Below are positions 26,400 to 35,200 of a stretch of 64,000 bases of DNA, in pieces (position 1 is the stretch's first letter; each line of letters begins with the position of its first letter). Source of the DNA: Frankia sp. RB7 (lineage in GTDB: Bacteria > Pseudomonadota > Alphaproteobacteria > Rhizobiales > Xanthobacteraceae); contig JAUEPE010000006.1 of assembly GCA_030403585.1 (NCBI GenBank), positions 166,370-230,369 on the forward strand. Reading direction: 5' to 3'. Both the position numbers and the translations under genes were made by a program. The notes below the pieces were generated by a model. It ran no database searches. It had not been told where the DNA came from and saw only the letters and a list, made by a program, of their open reading frames with translations.

Positions 26400-27217
26400 T
26401 TGCACAACTCCTCACTTTTCGCGGTCAGCGCCGGCGCAATTTCTTCGTTTCCAAGTCCATATTTGGCGACGATGGCGCGATGGTCCTCCGAGCCGAGGAA
26501 CCTCGCCAGCTCTGCGTTGAAACGGGCAATGAAGGCTCCGCTCGCCTGGTTGAACGAGAATGCGCCGAAGCCAGCCTTCGGGCGGCCGTTCTCCATGGGC
26601 GGCTCGAATCGCTGCGCGAGCGCCAGATCCGCATCTTTCAGCGAAGCGAGCAGCGCACGGTGACCAAGCGCCGTATTCGGATAGGCGTCGACGCGCCGGG
26701 TCTTGATCGCAGCAATGATCTCCTCCTGGGCACCGAACTCGACGATCCGCTCAGCCGGCACACCTGCCGCCTTCGCGCTTCCAACCTGCACGGTGCCTTT
26801 GACGACGCCAAGCCGCGCGTCAGACGCGGCCACCGACGCATAGCTGGAGATGCGCTTTGGATTGCCAGCGCGAACGATCATGCCGTCGACCAACGCCCAG
26901 ATGGGATTCGAGTAAGCAACCGTCTTGCAGCGCTCCGGCGTGACAAACAGCGCCGTATTCATCGTCCAGCGGCCGGCAGCCACGCCTGGAAGGAGTTCGG
27001 CGAACTCCACCTTCTTCAACTCGATGTCCTTGACGCCCATTCTCGCCAGCACCGCCTTGGCGAGATCGACGTCCGAACCTGCTGGCTGACCGTTGATCGT
27101 CGCGGCGAACGGAGGTTCTTCGATGTACGCCAGGATGGTCTTGTCCTGCGCTCTTGATGGCTGTGCAAGGAGCAGCGCCATCGCAGCCGCGGCCGGAATT
27201 AGGTAGGTCGTTTTCAT
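26396..27217 (-). CDS. Amino-acid-type ABC substrate-binding protein without its own permease (orphan)
   Basis: Periplasmic receptor of family 3, 273 residues, with signal peptide MKTTYLIPAAAAMALLLAQP and a cut at SRAQ. The mature segment AGRWTMNTALFVTPERCKTV then AYSNPIWALVDG resembles the ectoine receptor EhuB and its relatives. No polar-amino-acid permease is next to it; the nearest transport genes are the Liv-type set at 28828-33312. It may feed one of the other importers in the island or act in sensing. Confidence 0.85.
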   Translation of the reverse strand: MKTTYLIPAAAAMALLLAQPSRAQDKTILAYIEEPPFAATINGQPAGSDVDLAKAVLARMGVKDIELKKVEFAELLPGVAAGRWTMNTALFVTPERCKTVAYSNPIWALVDGMIVRAGNPKRISSYASVAASDARLGVVKGTVQVGSAKAAGVPAERIVEFGAQEEIIAAIKTRRVDAYPNTALGHRALLASLKDADLALAQRFEPPMENGRPKAGFGAFSFNQASGAFIARFNAELARFLGSEDHRAIVAKYGLGNEEIAPALTAKSEELCK

Positions 27218-27229
27218 TGTCTGTCCCTC

Positions 27230-27254
27230 CCTCGAGGACTCGGCGTCCTCGAGG
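27230..27254 (-). promoter_or_regulatory. Strong hairpin directly before the ribosome site of the orphan receptor gene
   Basis: CCTCGAGGAC-TCGGC-GTCCTCGAGG is a perfect 10-bp stem with a 5-base loop. On the coding strand it is followed at once by GAGGGACAGACA and the ATG at 27217, so the stem abuts the Shine-Dalgarno sequence. There is no T run, so it is not a terminator. It could control translation, or protect the 5' end of the receptor message. Confidence 0.5.
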
Positions 27255-27307
27255 CGACTATGATGGTGACCGCGGCATTGGGAATAGACAACTCACGCGC
27301 TCGCGGC

Positions 27308-27324
27308 GTTCTGCATTTCAGAAC
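27308..27324. promoter_or_regulatory. 17-bp inverted repeat, copy 2 of a shared motif
   Basis: GTTCT-GCATTTC-AGAAC in the context GCGGC...ACTCGC, 91 bases before the start of the orphan receptor gene. The copy at 33401-33417 lies 89 bases before another receptor gene. The matching distances support a regulatory role. Confidence 0.55.
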
Positions 27325-27333
27325 ACTCGCAGC

Positions 27334-28797
27334 TCATGCGTAGTTGATGACGAGATGCTTGATGTCGGTCATATCGTCCATCGCGAAGACGGTTCCTTCG
27401 CGACCGAGCCCGGATTCCTTCCAGCCGCCGAACGGCATATTGTCCAGCCGGTAGATCGGCACGTCGTTGACCATCAGACCACCAACGTCCCACTCTTCGA
27501 TCGCCGAAAATGCGCGCTTGAGGTCGCGGGTGAACATCCCCCCTTGCAAACCATAGCGAGTCGCGTTCGCGCGCCGGACCGCATCGTCGAACTCGTTGAA
27601 CGGATTTACGGTCAGGACGGGGCCGAAGACCTCTTCGTCCTCGATCTTCATTCCACTTTTCGTCCCTGCCATGATCGTCGGCTCCACGACCGCTCGCTCG
27701 CGCTTCCCGCCGACCAGAATCTTGGCTCCTGCCGCGCTTGCCTCGTCGATCCAGCTTGCGATGCGCTTGGCCGATCCCTCGTCGATGACCGGACCAACAT
27801 CCACGCCTTCCTGCATGGGATCGCCGACCTTGCAGGCACGTACCTTGGTCGTCAGTTTCTCCACGAACTCGTCGTGAATCCTGCGTTCGACGAGAATGCG
27901 CTGGACGCCGATGCAATACTGGCCGCCGTAGACGACACCGCCTCGGACGCATCTTGCTGCAGCAAGGTCCAGGTCTGCGTCCGCGCAGACGATGACGGCA
28001 GCGTTTCCGCCGAGCTCAAGCGCGACCTTCTTCTTCCCGGCGATTGACTTGATGTGCCAGCCGACCTTGGCCGACCCCGTGAACGTGACCATCGCGAAGC
28101 GGTCATCCCTCACCATCTGCTCCGCGAGCGGCACGCTGCAATGAACGACAGACAGCGCCCCTTTCGGAAGGCCGGCCTCGGTCAGCACCTCAGCAAGCAG
28201 CAGCGACGTCAACGGGGTCTGCGGAGCCGGCTTCAGCACGACCGAATTGCCAACCGCGAGCGCCGGTGCAACCTTGTGCAGAACGAGGTTGAGCGGAAAA
28301 TTGAAGGGAGCGATCGCGAGAATTGGCCCGATCGGAAAGCGCCGCGCGATACCGATACGCCGCCGAATTGAGGCGAGTTGCTCGAAATCCGCGTTGGCCA
28401 GGTCGAGCGGAGCGCCGTCGGCCGTCGTGGTCTGGTATTCGAAGACCCCGGCATCCATGTCCAGCGGGATTTCATGCCCGCCATACCGGCGCGCTTCGGC
28501 TGCCGCATTGGTCAGGTTGAAGATCGAGCGGGCCACCTCTCCCCGTGCGTCATAGAGAGGCTTGCCGGCTTCCGCCGCGATAGTGCTGACGAACTCGTTG
28601 CGCCTCGCCTTCATGATCTCGGCAGCCCGCGCGAGAATGTCAGCGCGAGCAAAGCGAGGCAGCCTTCGCATGACCTGAAAGGCGCTCTCCGCGGCATTGA
28701 TGGCTGCTTCTACCGCTGCCGCGTCCGCTATGGGCATCTGACCGACTGGGGACCCGTCAAAAGGAGAGCGAATGATGTCGAATTGCATGGCGTTCAT
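27334..28797 (-). CDS. NAD(P)-dependent aldehyde dehydrogenase
   Basis: 487 residues, full length. VAPFNFPLNLVLHKVAPALA-type region (here IAPFNFPLNLVLHKV), cofactor loop TFTGSAKVGWHIKS, general-base Glu in LELGGNAAVIV and catalytic Cys in GGVVYGGQYCIGVQRI are all present. The YCIG active site with GGNAA resembles the non-phosphorylating glyceraldehyde-3-phosphate / phosphonoacetaldehyde / lactaldehyde dehydrogenase group. It follows the Liv-type importer genes on the same strand, so it may oxidise an aldehyde made from the imported compound. Confidence 0.92.
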   Translation of the reverse strand: MNAMQFDIIRSPFDGSPVGQMPIADAAAVEAAINAAESAFQVMRRLPRFARADILARAAEIMKARRNEFVSTIAAEAGKPLYDARGEVARSIFNLTNAAAEARRYGGHEIPLDMDAGVFEYQTTTADGAPLDLANADFEQLASIRRRIGIARRFPIGPILAIAPFNFPLNLVLHKVAPALAVGNSVVLKPAPQTPLTSLLLAEVLTEAGLPKGALSVVHCSVPLAEQMVRDDRFAMVTFTGSAKVGWHIKSIAGKKKVALELGGNAAVIVCADADLDLAAARCVRGGVVYGGQYCIGVQRILVERRIHDEFVEKLTTKVRACKVGDPMQEGVDVGPVIDEGSAKRIASWIDEASAAGAKILVGGKRERAVVEPTIMAGTKSGMKIEDEEVFGPVLTVNPFNEFDDAVRRANATRYGLQGGMFTRDLKRAFSAIEEWDVGGLMVNDVPIYRLDNMPFGGWKESGLGREGTVFAMDDMTDIKHLVINYA

Positions 28798-28827
28798 GTC
28801 ATTGATCCCGATTTTGGTCAGAGAAGC

Positions 28828-29547
28828 CTAATCGACGCCGAGATAGGCGACGCGAATTGCACGATCTTGGGCAATGTCACTGCTGGATCCGGCCTTCGAG
28901 ACCCGACCGCGATCCATCACGACCACATGCCTGGCCAGGTCGAGCGCCACAGCGACGTCCTGTTCCACGACGACGATGCCGACCCCGTCACTGCTGATCG
29001 TCTTCAGCGATTCCACGAGGAAATCGACGGCGACCGGCGACAGACCAAGTGACAGCTCGTCGATCATCAGGACGCGGGGCCGCGACATCAGCCCGCGCCC
29101 GATCGCGCACATCTGTTGCTCGCCTCCGGACATGGATACGGCGTCTTGACGTCGCCGTTCGGCGAGCTTCGGGAACATGGCGTATATCCGATCGAGATCA
29201 CGACGAAGCTCCGCCAGTGGCGCAACGCGCGCAAACGCGCCCATCAGCAAATTGTCCTCGACGGTCATGCCGGCGAACAGGCGCCGGCCTTCCGGAACAT
29301 GCGCGATGCCGGCATTGACGAAATCGAGAGCCTTGGAGCCGGAGAGTTCGGCATCGCCGATCCGAATGCTGCCTTGGCGCGGCTTCAGCAGTCCCGATAA
29401 ACTGCGCAGCAATGTTGTCTTGCCGGCACCATTTGAACCGATCACCGCGGTGATCACTCCGACCTCGGCCGACATGGAGACGTCAGTGAGTACGGAGACG
29501 TCACCGTAGCCGGCGCTAAGGTTCGAAACGACGAGACCTGGGGTCAT
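28828..29547 (-). CDS. Branched-chain-amino-acid-type ABC ATPase (LivF-like)
   Basis: 239 residues from the ATG at 29547, which overlaps the LivG-like stop as ATGA; a longer upstream reading is a frame artefact. Walker A GSNGAGKTT, signature SMSGGEQQM, Walker B RVLMIDELSLGLSP and the compact LivF length are clear. It is the second ATPase of the 28828-33312 importer. Confidence 0.92.
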   Translation of the reverse strand: MTPGLVVSNLSAGYGDVSVLTDVSMSAEVGVITAVIGSNGAGKTTLLRSLSGLLKPRQGSIRIGDAELSGSKALDFVNAGIAHVPEGRRLFAGMTVEDNLLMGAFARVAPLAELRRDLDRIYAMFPKLAERRRQDAVSMSGGEQQMCAIGRGLMSRPRVLMIDELSLGLSPVAVDFLVESLKTISSDGVGIVVVEQDVAVALDLARHVVVMDRGRVSKAGSSSDIAQDRAIRVAYLGVD

Positions 29548-30299
29548 CGCACTTCTCCGAGCATCGCGGCCGCGCCACGCGTTCCGAGATAAGCCTCGAT
29601 GACCGACGGATTGCGAGCCACCTCGTCCGTCGGACCGCTTGCAAGCAATTGGCCGCGATGCAGCACGATCAACTGCGGACAAAGCCCTTTCACAACTTTC
29701 ATCAGGTGCTCGATGATCACGATCGCCACGCCTTCAGCAGCAATCTTCCGGATCATGCCGAGAACGCCTTCGATCTCACCGGTGTTCAAGCCCGCGTTGA
29801 CCTCGTCAAGGAACAGCAATTTTGGCTTGGCGACCCAGGCCCGCGCGAGTTCCAAACGCTTGCGTTCAGCCAGCGTCATGCGTATCGGCAAATGATCGCG
29901 ACAATGACCGATACCAAGGCTGCTCAACGCGGCATCTGCCTGCTCCCGGGCGCCGGACAGTGATCGCGCGCCGCCTGCGAACATCGCGGCGGCCGCGACA
30001 TTGTCGAGCGCGGTCAGAGCGTTGAACGGCTGAACGACTTGAAACGTCCGCATCAGCCCTCTCGATGCGAGCTCGTGGGGCTTCCGGCCGGTGATCCTTT
30101 GGCCGCGAAACGAGATCTCGCCCTGGGAGGGCCTGAGATGCCCCGTCACAAGATTGACGAGCGTGGTCTTGCCGGCGCCGTTCGAGCCGATCATGCCGAC
30201 GATCTCGCCTTCGTTCAGTCGGAACGAAACGTCGTCGATCGCCTTCAGTCCGCCAAACCGACGGCTGACATGTCTGACGTCGAGCAATGCGGCCGTCAT
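29544..30299 (-). CDS. Branched-chain-amino-acid-type ABC ATPase (LivG-like)
   Basis: 251 residues from the ATG at 30299. Walker A GSNGAGKTT and Walker B LLFLDEVNAGLN are present. The signature region reads MTLAERKRLELARAW instead of LSGGQ, as in one known LivG subgroup. The C-terminal extension GLCPQLIVLHRGQLLASGPT is LivG-like. Start and stop overlap both neighbours by 4 bases, so translation is coupled through the operon. Confidence 0.92.
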   Translation of the reverse strand: MTAALLDVRHVSRRFGGLKAIDDVSFRLNEGEIVGMIGSNGAGKTTLVNLVTGHLRPSQGEISFRGQRITGRKPHELASRGLMRTFQVVQPFNALTALDNVAAAAMFAGGARSLSGAREQADAALSSLGIGHCRDHLPIRMTLAERKRLELARAWVAKPKLLFLDEVNAGLNTGEIEGVLGMIRKIAAEGVAIVIIEHLMKVVKGLCPQLIVLHRGQLLASGPTDEVARNPSVIEAYLGTRGAAAMLGEVR

Positions 30300-31234
30300 G
30301 AGCGGGTCTTCCTGGAGACAAGCGAGGGCAACACACCGGCTGGCAGGACCAGCAGCAGCAGGACGATCAGGACGCCGAGTCCGCCTGCGCTGAAGCTCAG
30401 AACGTTGCGCCAGACGATTTCCTCGAGCGCCACGAAGATGGCGGCGCCGACGACCGGCCCGAGGATCGTGCCCACGCCTCCGAGCAGCACCGCGACGATC
30501 GGCTTCACCGACCACATCACGTCGTAGACATCCGTCGGATCGATGTAGCCGATCCACCCGGCATAGACTGCGCCCGCGACTGCCGATGGAATTGACGAGA
30601 GGATGAAGGCGTAAGTCTTGAGCCTCTGCGCATCGACGCCGATGCCGGCCGCCGCAGTCTCGTTCATGCGGATGCAATCCAGCCCAAATCCGAGGCGGCT
30701 CCATTTGATGGCAGCGCCCAACAGAACGGTGAGCACGGCCAGCGCCAGAGAGACTCGCAGCGCAAAGCTCGCCAGCACTTCCGGATCGCCGCCAGCGCCG
30801 GCGATGGTCAGGCCCATACCTCCGCCGGTCAGATCGGACCATCCGGTTGTCAGCTCCTTGAGGATGGTACCCAGCATGAGGCTCGCGACCGCGAAGTAGT
30901 GACCGCGCAGCCTGAGAACTCCGTAACCGACCGGCGCGGCGAGAATGCCGCCAGCGAGTCCCGCCGCGACCAGGGCTAATCGCCAGTCCACTCCCTTTGC
31001 TTGCAGGATCGCGGCGACATAAGCGCCAAGCCCAAAAAAGGCGCCGGTTGCAAACGACGGGTAACCCGTGAACCCACCGACAATGTTCCACGAAGCTGCC
31101 AGCACCAGCAGAAGGCTGAACATCGTGACGAGGCGCATCAGATAGGGCTCGCCGGCAAGGATCAGCGGAAGCCCTGCGCAGGCGAGCCCGCCGATGACGG
31201 CGATTGCAATCGCTAGTCGGCCACGAGAGGTCAT
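30296..31234 (-). CDS. Branched-chain-amino-acid-type ABC permease (LivM-like)
   Basis: 312 residues with about nine hydrophobic segments. GFTGYPSFATGAFFGLGAYV and RESVSL-type region here reading DCIRMNETAAAGIGVDAQRL match LivM permeases, as does PTDVYDVMWSVKPIVAVLLG then GVGTILGPVVGA. The ATG overlaps the LivH-like stop. Confidence 0.92.
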   Translation of the reverse strand: MTSRGRLAIAIAVIGGLACAGLPLILAGEPYLMRLVTMFSLLLVLAASWNIVGGFTGYPSFATGAFFGLGAYVAAILQAKGVDWRLALVAAGLAGGILAAPVGYGVLRLRGHYFAVASLMLGTILKELTTGWSDLTGGGMGLTIAGAGGDPEVLASFALRVSLALAVLTVLLGAAIKWSRLGFGLDCIRMNETAAAGIGVDAQRLKTYAFILSSIPSAVAGAVYAGWIGYIDPTDVYDVMWSVKPIVAVLLGGVGTILGPVVGAAIFVALEEIVWRNVLSFSAGGLGVLIVLLLLVLPAGVLPSLVSRKTRS

Positions 31235-32097
31235 TCGTAGCCTGCCCGGCCCAGAAGGCCCTGTGGTCGCGTGAACAGCATCAGAAGGAGGACGACGGCA
31301 GCAACCGTGGTGCCGTACTCGGCTCCAACAAAGAGAGCACCCAGGCTCTCAACGACGCCAAGCAACAGCCCGCCGGCCACCGCCCCAAGGACGCTCCCGA
31401 GTCCACCCAGAACGCAGGCGACGAACGCGATGTGCAGATAGTAGGCGCTGTTCAGGGGCGACGTCGGGAAGATGGCTGCGAGCAGGCAGCCCGCCACCCC
31501 CGCCATCGCCAATCCGAGTCCGAACGTCGTTGCGTAGATGATCTCGACACGCACGCCCATCAACTCGGCGGTCTGCCGGTCCATCCTGACCGCGACGATC
31601 GCACGCCCGAGACGAGACCTATGGAGATAGAAATGCAAGCCGAAGGCCACGCCGATACCCGCAGCCGCGGCAAGAAGACGATCGACGGGGAGCGTCAGCG
31701 CGCCAAAGTGAAGCGGCACGGTCGGAAACACCCCTTCGATCTTCCGATAGTCCGCCGTGAACAGACTGATCATCGTGTTGTTCAGGATCAGGTCCATCCC
31801 AAAGGTGAACACCAGAGTAATCAGCACGGGAGCAGCGATCACCCGCTGGATCAGAAATCTCTGAAGCACCCACCCCGCGCCAAACAGAAGAGGACCTGCA
31901 AGAGCAACAGCCAGCAGAGGATTGAGACCGGCATATCGCCAGGCGAAATACGCAACGTAAGAACCGAGGACGACGGCAGACCCCTGCGCTATGTTGATGA
32001 TGTTGAGCACGCCCCAGACCAGCGAGAAGCCTGCTGCCATCGCCGCATAGAGGCCGCCGAGCAGAAGCCCGTTCAGAATAACCTGCGCTAGTTGCAC
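31231..32097 (-). CDS. Branched-chain-amino-acid-type ABC permease (LivH-like)
   Basis: 288 residues, about eight membrane segments. The opening NGLLLGGLYAAMAAGFSLVW and GVLNIINIAQGSAVVLGSYV are classic LivH, and the coupling region reads AIVAVRMDRQTAELMGVRVE. It lies between the binding-protein gene and the LivM-like gene. Confidence 0.93.
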   Translation of the reverse strand: MQLAQVILNGLLLGGLYAAMAAGFSLVWGVLNIINIAQGSAVVLGSYVAYFAWRYAGLNPLLAVALAGPLLFGAGWVLQRFLIQRVIAAPVLITLVFTFGMDLILNNTMISLFTADYRKIEGVFPTVPLHFGALTLPVDRLLAAAAGIGVAFGLHFYLHRSRLGRAIVAVRMDRQTAELMGVRVEIIYATTFGLGLAMAGVAGCLLAAIFPTSPLNSAYYLHIAFVACVLGGLGSVLGAVAGGLLLGVVESLGALFVGAEYGTTVAAVVLLLMLFTRPQGLLGRAGYE

Positions 32098-32115
32098 GGC
32101 TGCACCGCGGTTTGA

Positions 32116-33312
32116 TCAGGTAATGCCAAGGCGAAAGTCGCCCTGCGCGATCGATGTAGGCGCCAGAACGATCGGCCTGCCCTCCTGGATCTGGAACACG
32201 GGCGGCACCAGCTTTTCGATCTGTCCGGTCGGACCGAACGAGATCGGACCGTAGAACGTCATGGCATCCAGGCTCGCCAACGCATCGCGCAGTGCCGGCC
32301 CTTCAAGCGAGCCGGATTTGCGCGCTGCCAGTTGCAGGATCGCGCCCGCTGCTGCAGCCGACGCTTCGATGTAGTCGGGCAGCGCCGAATATGTGGCGAG
32401 GAATTTCTGGACGAAGTTCTCCGTCTTCCCGAAAATGTCCACGCCCTCGTAGCGCACGGCCGGATGCCACCAGGCCGCACTCGAGATGTTCTCGGCCGCA
32501 CGGTGCAGGGCCTGCGTAAACTCTTCGTAGGCGGGCCCGGCGATCATGGTGAGAACCTGCGGCTTCAGGCCGAGATCGCGCATCTGCGTGCGAACCTGCA
32601 CGAGATCGTTCACGTATCCGCCGACGAAGACCCACTCCGGATCGGCGCTGCGCATCTGGGTCAGCGCGGAGGCGAAGTCCAGGCTGCCGATGGCGAACTT
32701 TTCGTCGAACACGACCTGGAGGCCGCGCTTGACGGCCGACTTCTTCATTTCGGCGCTCAAGGCCAGCGGCAGAAGATCGTTGCGCGAAAAGATCGCCACG
32801 CGCTTGATGGCCGGCGCTGCCGCCATGATCATATCCGCGAGGGGCTCAGTGAGCGTCTCGTTGGGCGTGAACGTTCCGAATAGGTATTTGAAGCCCTGAT
32901 CGTAGACCTCGCGTGAGGACGCCGTCGGGGCGATCATCGGTACGCGATAGCGTTCGGCGATCGAGCTCGATGCTTTTGCGGCGCCGGAACCGAATGGGCT
33001 GAACAATGCGTGGACACGCTGTTGCGTCACGAGTTGGTCGCAGGCCTGTACGGCACGCGGCGTGGCGGATTGATAGTCGCTATAGATGATGCGCACCGGG
33101 ACGCGGCGGCCGCCAATCTCGAATCCGCCTGCGCTTTCGACCTCCTTGACCCACAGATCGTAGCCGCGCTTCTGCTTTTGGCCCTCCGGGGCGAGCGGCC
33201 CCGTCAACGGCAGTGGGGCGCCAATCCTCAGCTCGTCGCTGCCCTGGGCCCGAACGATCGCGGGTGCCACGAGGGCAGCCGCTATTCCCATCAAGACCGT
33301 TCTGCGCTGCAT
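32116..33312 (-). CDS. Branched-chain-amino-acid-type substrate-binding protein (LivK-like)
   Basis: Periplasmic receptor of 398 residues from the ATG at 33312, behind a GGGGAGG ribosome site. The leader QRRTVLMGIAAALVAPAIV with a twin arginine ends at RAQG. The family opening LRIGAPLPLTGPLAPEGQKQ and the hinge region LFSPFGSGAAKASSSIAERY then VPMIAPTASSREV are visible. Members import branched-chain amino acids, amides, urea or aromatic acids; the substrate here is not predictable. It heads the Liv-type operon and has motif copy 3 upstream. Confidence 0.9.
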   Translation of the reverse strand: MQRRTVLMGIAAALVAPAIVRAQGSDELRIGAPLPLTGPLAPEGQKQKRGYDLWVKEVESAGGFEIGGRRVPVRIIYSDYQSATPRAVQACDQLVTQQRVHALFSPFGSGAAKASSSIAERYRVPMIAPTASSREVYDQGFKYLFGTFTPNETLTEPLADMIMAAAPAIKRVAIFSRNDLLPLALSAEMKKSAVKRGLQVVFDEKFAIGSLDFASALTQMRSADPEWVFVGGYVNDLVQVRTQMRDLGLKPQVLTMIAGPAYEEFTQALHRAAENISSAAWWHPAVRYEGVDIFGKTENFVQKFLATYSALPDYIEASAAAAGAILQLAARKSGSLEGPALRDALASLDAMTFYGPISFGPTGQIEKLVPPVFQIQEGRPIVLAPTSIAQGDFRLGIT

Positions 33313-33400
33313 CAGATCCTCCCCAGAACCTACCTTGCTCTGGGAAACGATGATCACAAATTGCAAGCTAGTGACGATATAGCCGACACGCGTAGGCGGC

Positions 33401-33417
33401 GTACTCGGATTTAGAAC
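33401..33417. promoter_or_regulatory. 17-bp inverted repeat, copy 3 of a shared motif
   Basis: GTACT-CGGATTT-AGAAC (one mismatch in the left arm) in the context GGCG...ACACCCG, 89 bases before the LivK-like start codon and just past the LysR stop at 33433. Confidence 0.5.
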
Positions 33418-33432
33418 ACCCGGGAGCCGGCA

Positions 33433-34341
33433 CTAGGCCTTGTGATCGGCAATGCTTTGGCGGACGAAGCGCAGGAGAGTCTCAGCCGCCTTGGACAGCG
33501 GCTTGGTGCGCAGGGTCATCACGTCTATAGTGGCCTTGACCAGAAGTGGGTCGTCAATTCCCCGCGTAACAAGAGAGCCTGCCGCCAATTCGCGAAACAG
33601 GGCCTCGGGCGGCAGGACCGTGAGAGCATTGGTCGAAATCGCAATCGTCTTCGCGACATCCAGCGAGTTCGTCTCAAGGAACGGCCTCGTTACCGCGCCC
33701 GCCTTGTTGGCAGCCCGCTCGATCAAAGAGCGAATGCCGAAGCTGCGATCGGGCAAGATGTGCGGCCACTCGAGAATGTCCTTTAACTTTAACCGCAGGG
33801 TTCCGGACCGCTGCGCCAGCTCATGGCCGGGTTGCATGACCGCCTGAAGCGGCTGGGGCCAACGCATCCTCAACAGCAGTTCGTTCCGTAACGGGGGATC
33901 AAGGGCGATCCCGATGTCGGCCCCCTCCTTGAGAAGGGTTTCCGAGACCTGGTGCGTCCCAAGGATCCGGACCTCGAGATCCACCCCCGGAAACTTGGCC
34001 CGAAATGCCGAGATGCACTCCGGCAAAACGCGCCCTTGTGTTGCCTCGACCGTTGCGAGCACCACGCGGCCGCGGCGCAAGCCGCTGAGATCGTCGATCG
34101 AAGACTTCAGCCGATCAAGATCGCGCTTGGCGCATTGCACATAGCGGGCGACGAGCTTGCCCTGCTCGGTGGCTTCGATACCCGTCCGGCTTCGCAGAAG
34201 AAGCGGTGCGCCAAACCGGCGCTCCAGCACTTGAATCTGGCGACTGATGGCGCTCGGTGCAATCTGTAGCCGATCCGCCGCCAACCGTATGGATCCGCAA
34301 TCGACCACTTCCATGAAGTATCGGAGCGCTGGATCCAACAT
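33433..34341 (-). CDS. LysR-family transcriptional regulator (2)
   Basis: 302 residues from the ATG at 34341, which avoids overlap with the upstream gene. The reader head is LRYFMEVVDCGSIRLAADRL followed by APSAISRQIQVLERRFG, and the effector domain contains ALTVLPPEALF. This is the CbnR/NAC-type layout. It lies between a fumarylacetoacetate-hydrolase-family gene and the Liv-type operon, so it may control one or both. Confidence 0.9.
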   Translation of the reverse strand: MLDPALRYFMEVVDCGSIRLAADRLQIAPSAISRQIQVLERRFGAPLLLRSRTGIEATEQGKLVARYVQCAKRDLDRLKSSIDDLSGLRRGRVVLATVEATQGRVLPECISAFRAKFPGVDLEVRILGTHQVSETLLKEGADIGIALDPPLRNELLLRMRWPQPLQAVMQPGHELAQRSGTLRLKLKDILEWPHILPDRSFGIRSLIERAANKAGAVTRPFLETNSLDVAKTIAISTNALTVLPPEALFRELAAGSLVTRGIDDPLLVKATIDVMTLRTKPLSKAAETLLRFVRQSIADHKA

Positions 34342-34345
34342 GCCG

Positions 34346-35185
34346 CTAAAGCACGACTTGAGTGCGCTGTTCGCCCAACCCGTCAATCCCGCAGCGAAGC
34401 AGATCCCCCGGTCGAAGATAGTCCGGATCTGACTTGTTGTAGGCCACGCCGCGCGGCGTACCGGTGAGGATCACGTCACCCGGCACGAGGCGCATGAACT
34501 CGCTGAGATGGGCGATAATTCGCGGCACCGAGAAAATCATTCGAGACAGCAGCGAGTCCTGTCGTACCACGTCGTTCTTCTGCAGCCAGATACGCCGAGA
34601 TCCCAGGTCTCCCACCTCGTCGGGAGTGACCAACCAGGGGCCGAGGGGGGCGAAGGTGTCAGCGCTCTTCGCCTTGCTCCATTGCCCGCCTCGTTCGAAC
34701 TGCCAATTTCGTTCGGTGACGTCATTTGCAACTCCGAACCCTGCGACGGCGGCCATCGCTTCCTTCTCGCTGACGCCGGTCGTTGACCGACCGATCACAC
34801 AGCCAAGCTCGACTTCCCAGTCGACAGCCTCCGCCGTCTTTGGAATGATGATCGGATCGGTTGGCCCGCAAATGGCAGTCGGGGACTTGAGGAAGACGAG
34901 TGGCTCGCTGGGCAATTCGAAACCGGTCTCCTCCGCATGATCGGCGTAGTTGAGCCCGACGCAGACGACCTTGCCTGGCGTGGGCACCGGCGGCCCGAGC
35001 CGTACGTCCGCTGGAACGATTGGACAGGAAGCGACATCCATTGCGGAAAGCGAGGCGAGCGAGGCAGGATCAATTGCCTCGCCGGCCCACTCAGAGATGC
35101 GACCTGAGACGTCTCTAACGCGGCCTTGTTGATCGACAACACCCGGCCGTTCTTGTCCCGCGTCACCAAATCGCACGAGTTTCAT
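34346..35185 (-). CDS. Fumarylacetoacetate-hydrolase-family protein
   Basis: 279 residues. The active-site framework is visible: VGLNYADHAEETG, the metal carboxylates in DWEVELGCVIGR and GVANDVTERNWQ, the lysine in GQWSKAKSADTFAPLGPWLV, and LTGTPRGV near the end. The family cleaves or isomerises acylpyruvates and related 2-oxo-enoic acids, or ureidoglycolate. A downstream RidA-containing amino-acid setting fits a keto-acid lyase step, but the exact substrate is unknown. Confidence 0.88.
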   Translation of the reverse strand: MKLVRFGDAGQERPGVVDQQGRVRDVSGRISEWAGEAIDPASLASLSAMDVASCPIVPADVRLGPPVPTPGKVVCVGLNYADHAEETGFELPSEPLVFLKSPTAICGPTDPIIIPKTAEAVDWEVELGCVIGRSTTGVSEKEAMAAVAGFGVANDVTERNWQFERGGQWSKAKSADTFAPLGPWLVTPDEVGDLGSRRIWLQKNDVVRQDSLLSRMIFSVPRIIAHLSEFMRLVPGDVILTGTPRGVAYNKSDPDYLRPGDLLRCGIDGLGEQRTQVVL

Positions 35186-35200
35186 GATACGACCGCCGCT

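Noticed and set aside
30300..31091. N-terminal extension of the LivG-like frame by 260 residues
   Set aside because: It is an off-frame reading of the LivM-like gene; LivG begins at the ATG at 30299 with its usual first strand.
17946..33417. Reading the GTTCT-N7-AGAAC motif as a LexA/SOS box
   Set aside because: The alphaproteobacterial LexA site is a direct repeat GTTC-N7-GTTC; the sites here are inverted with a different spacing and stand before metabolic genes.
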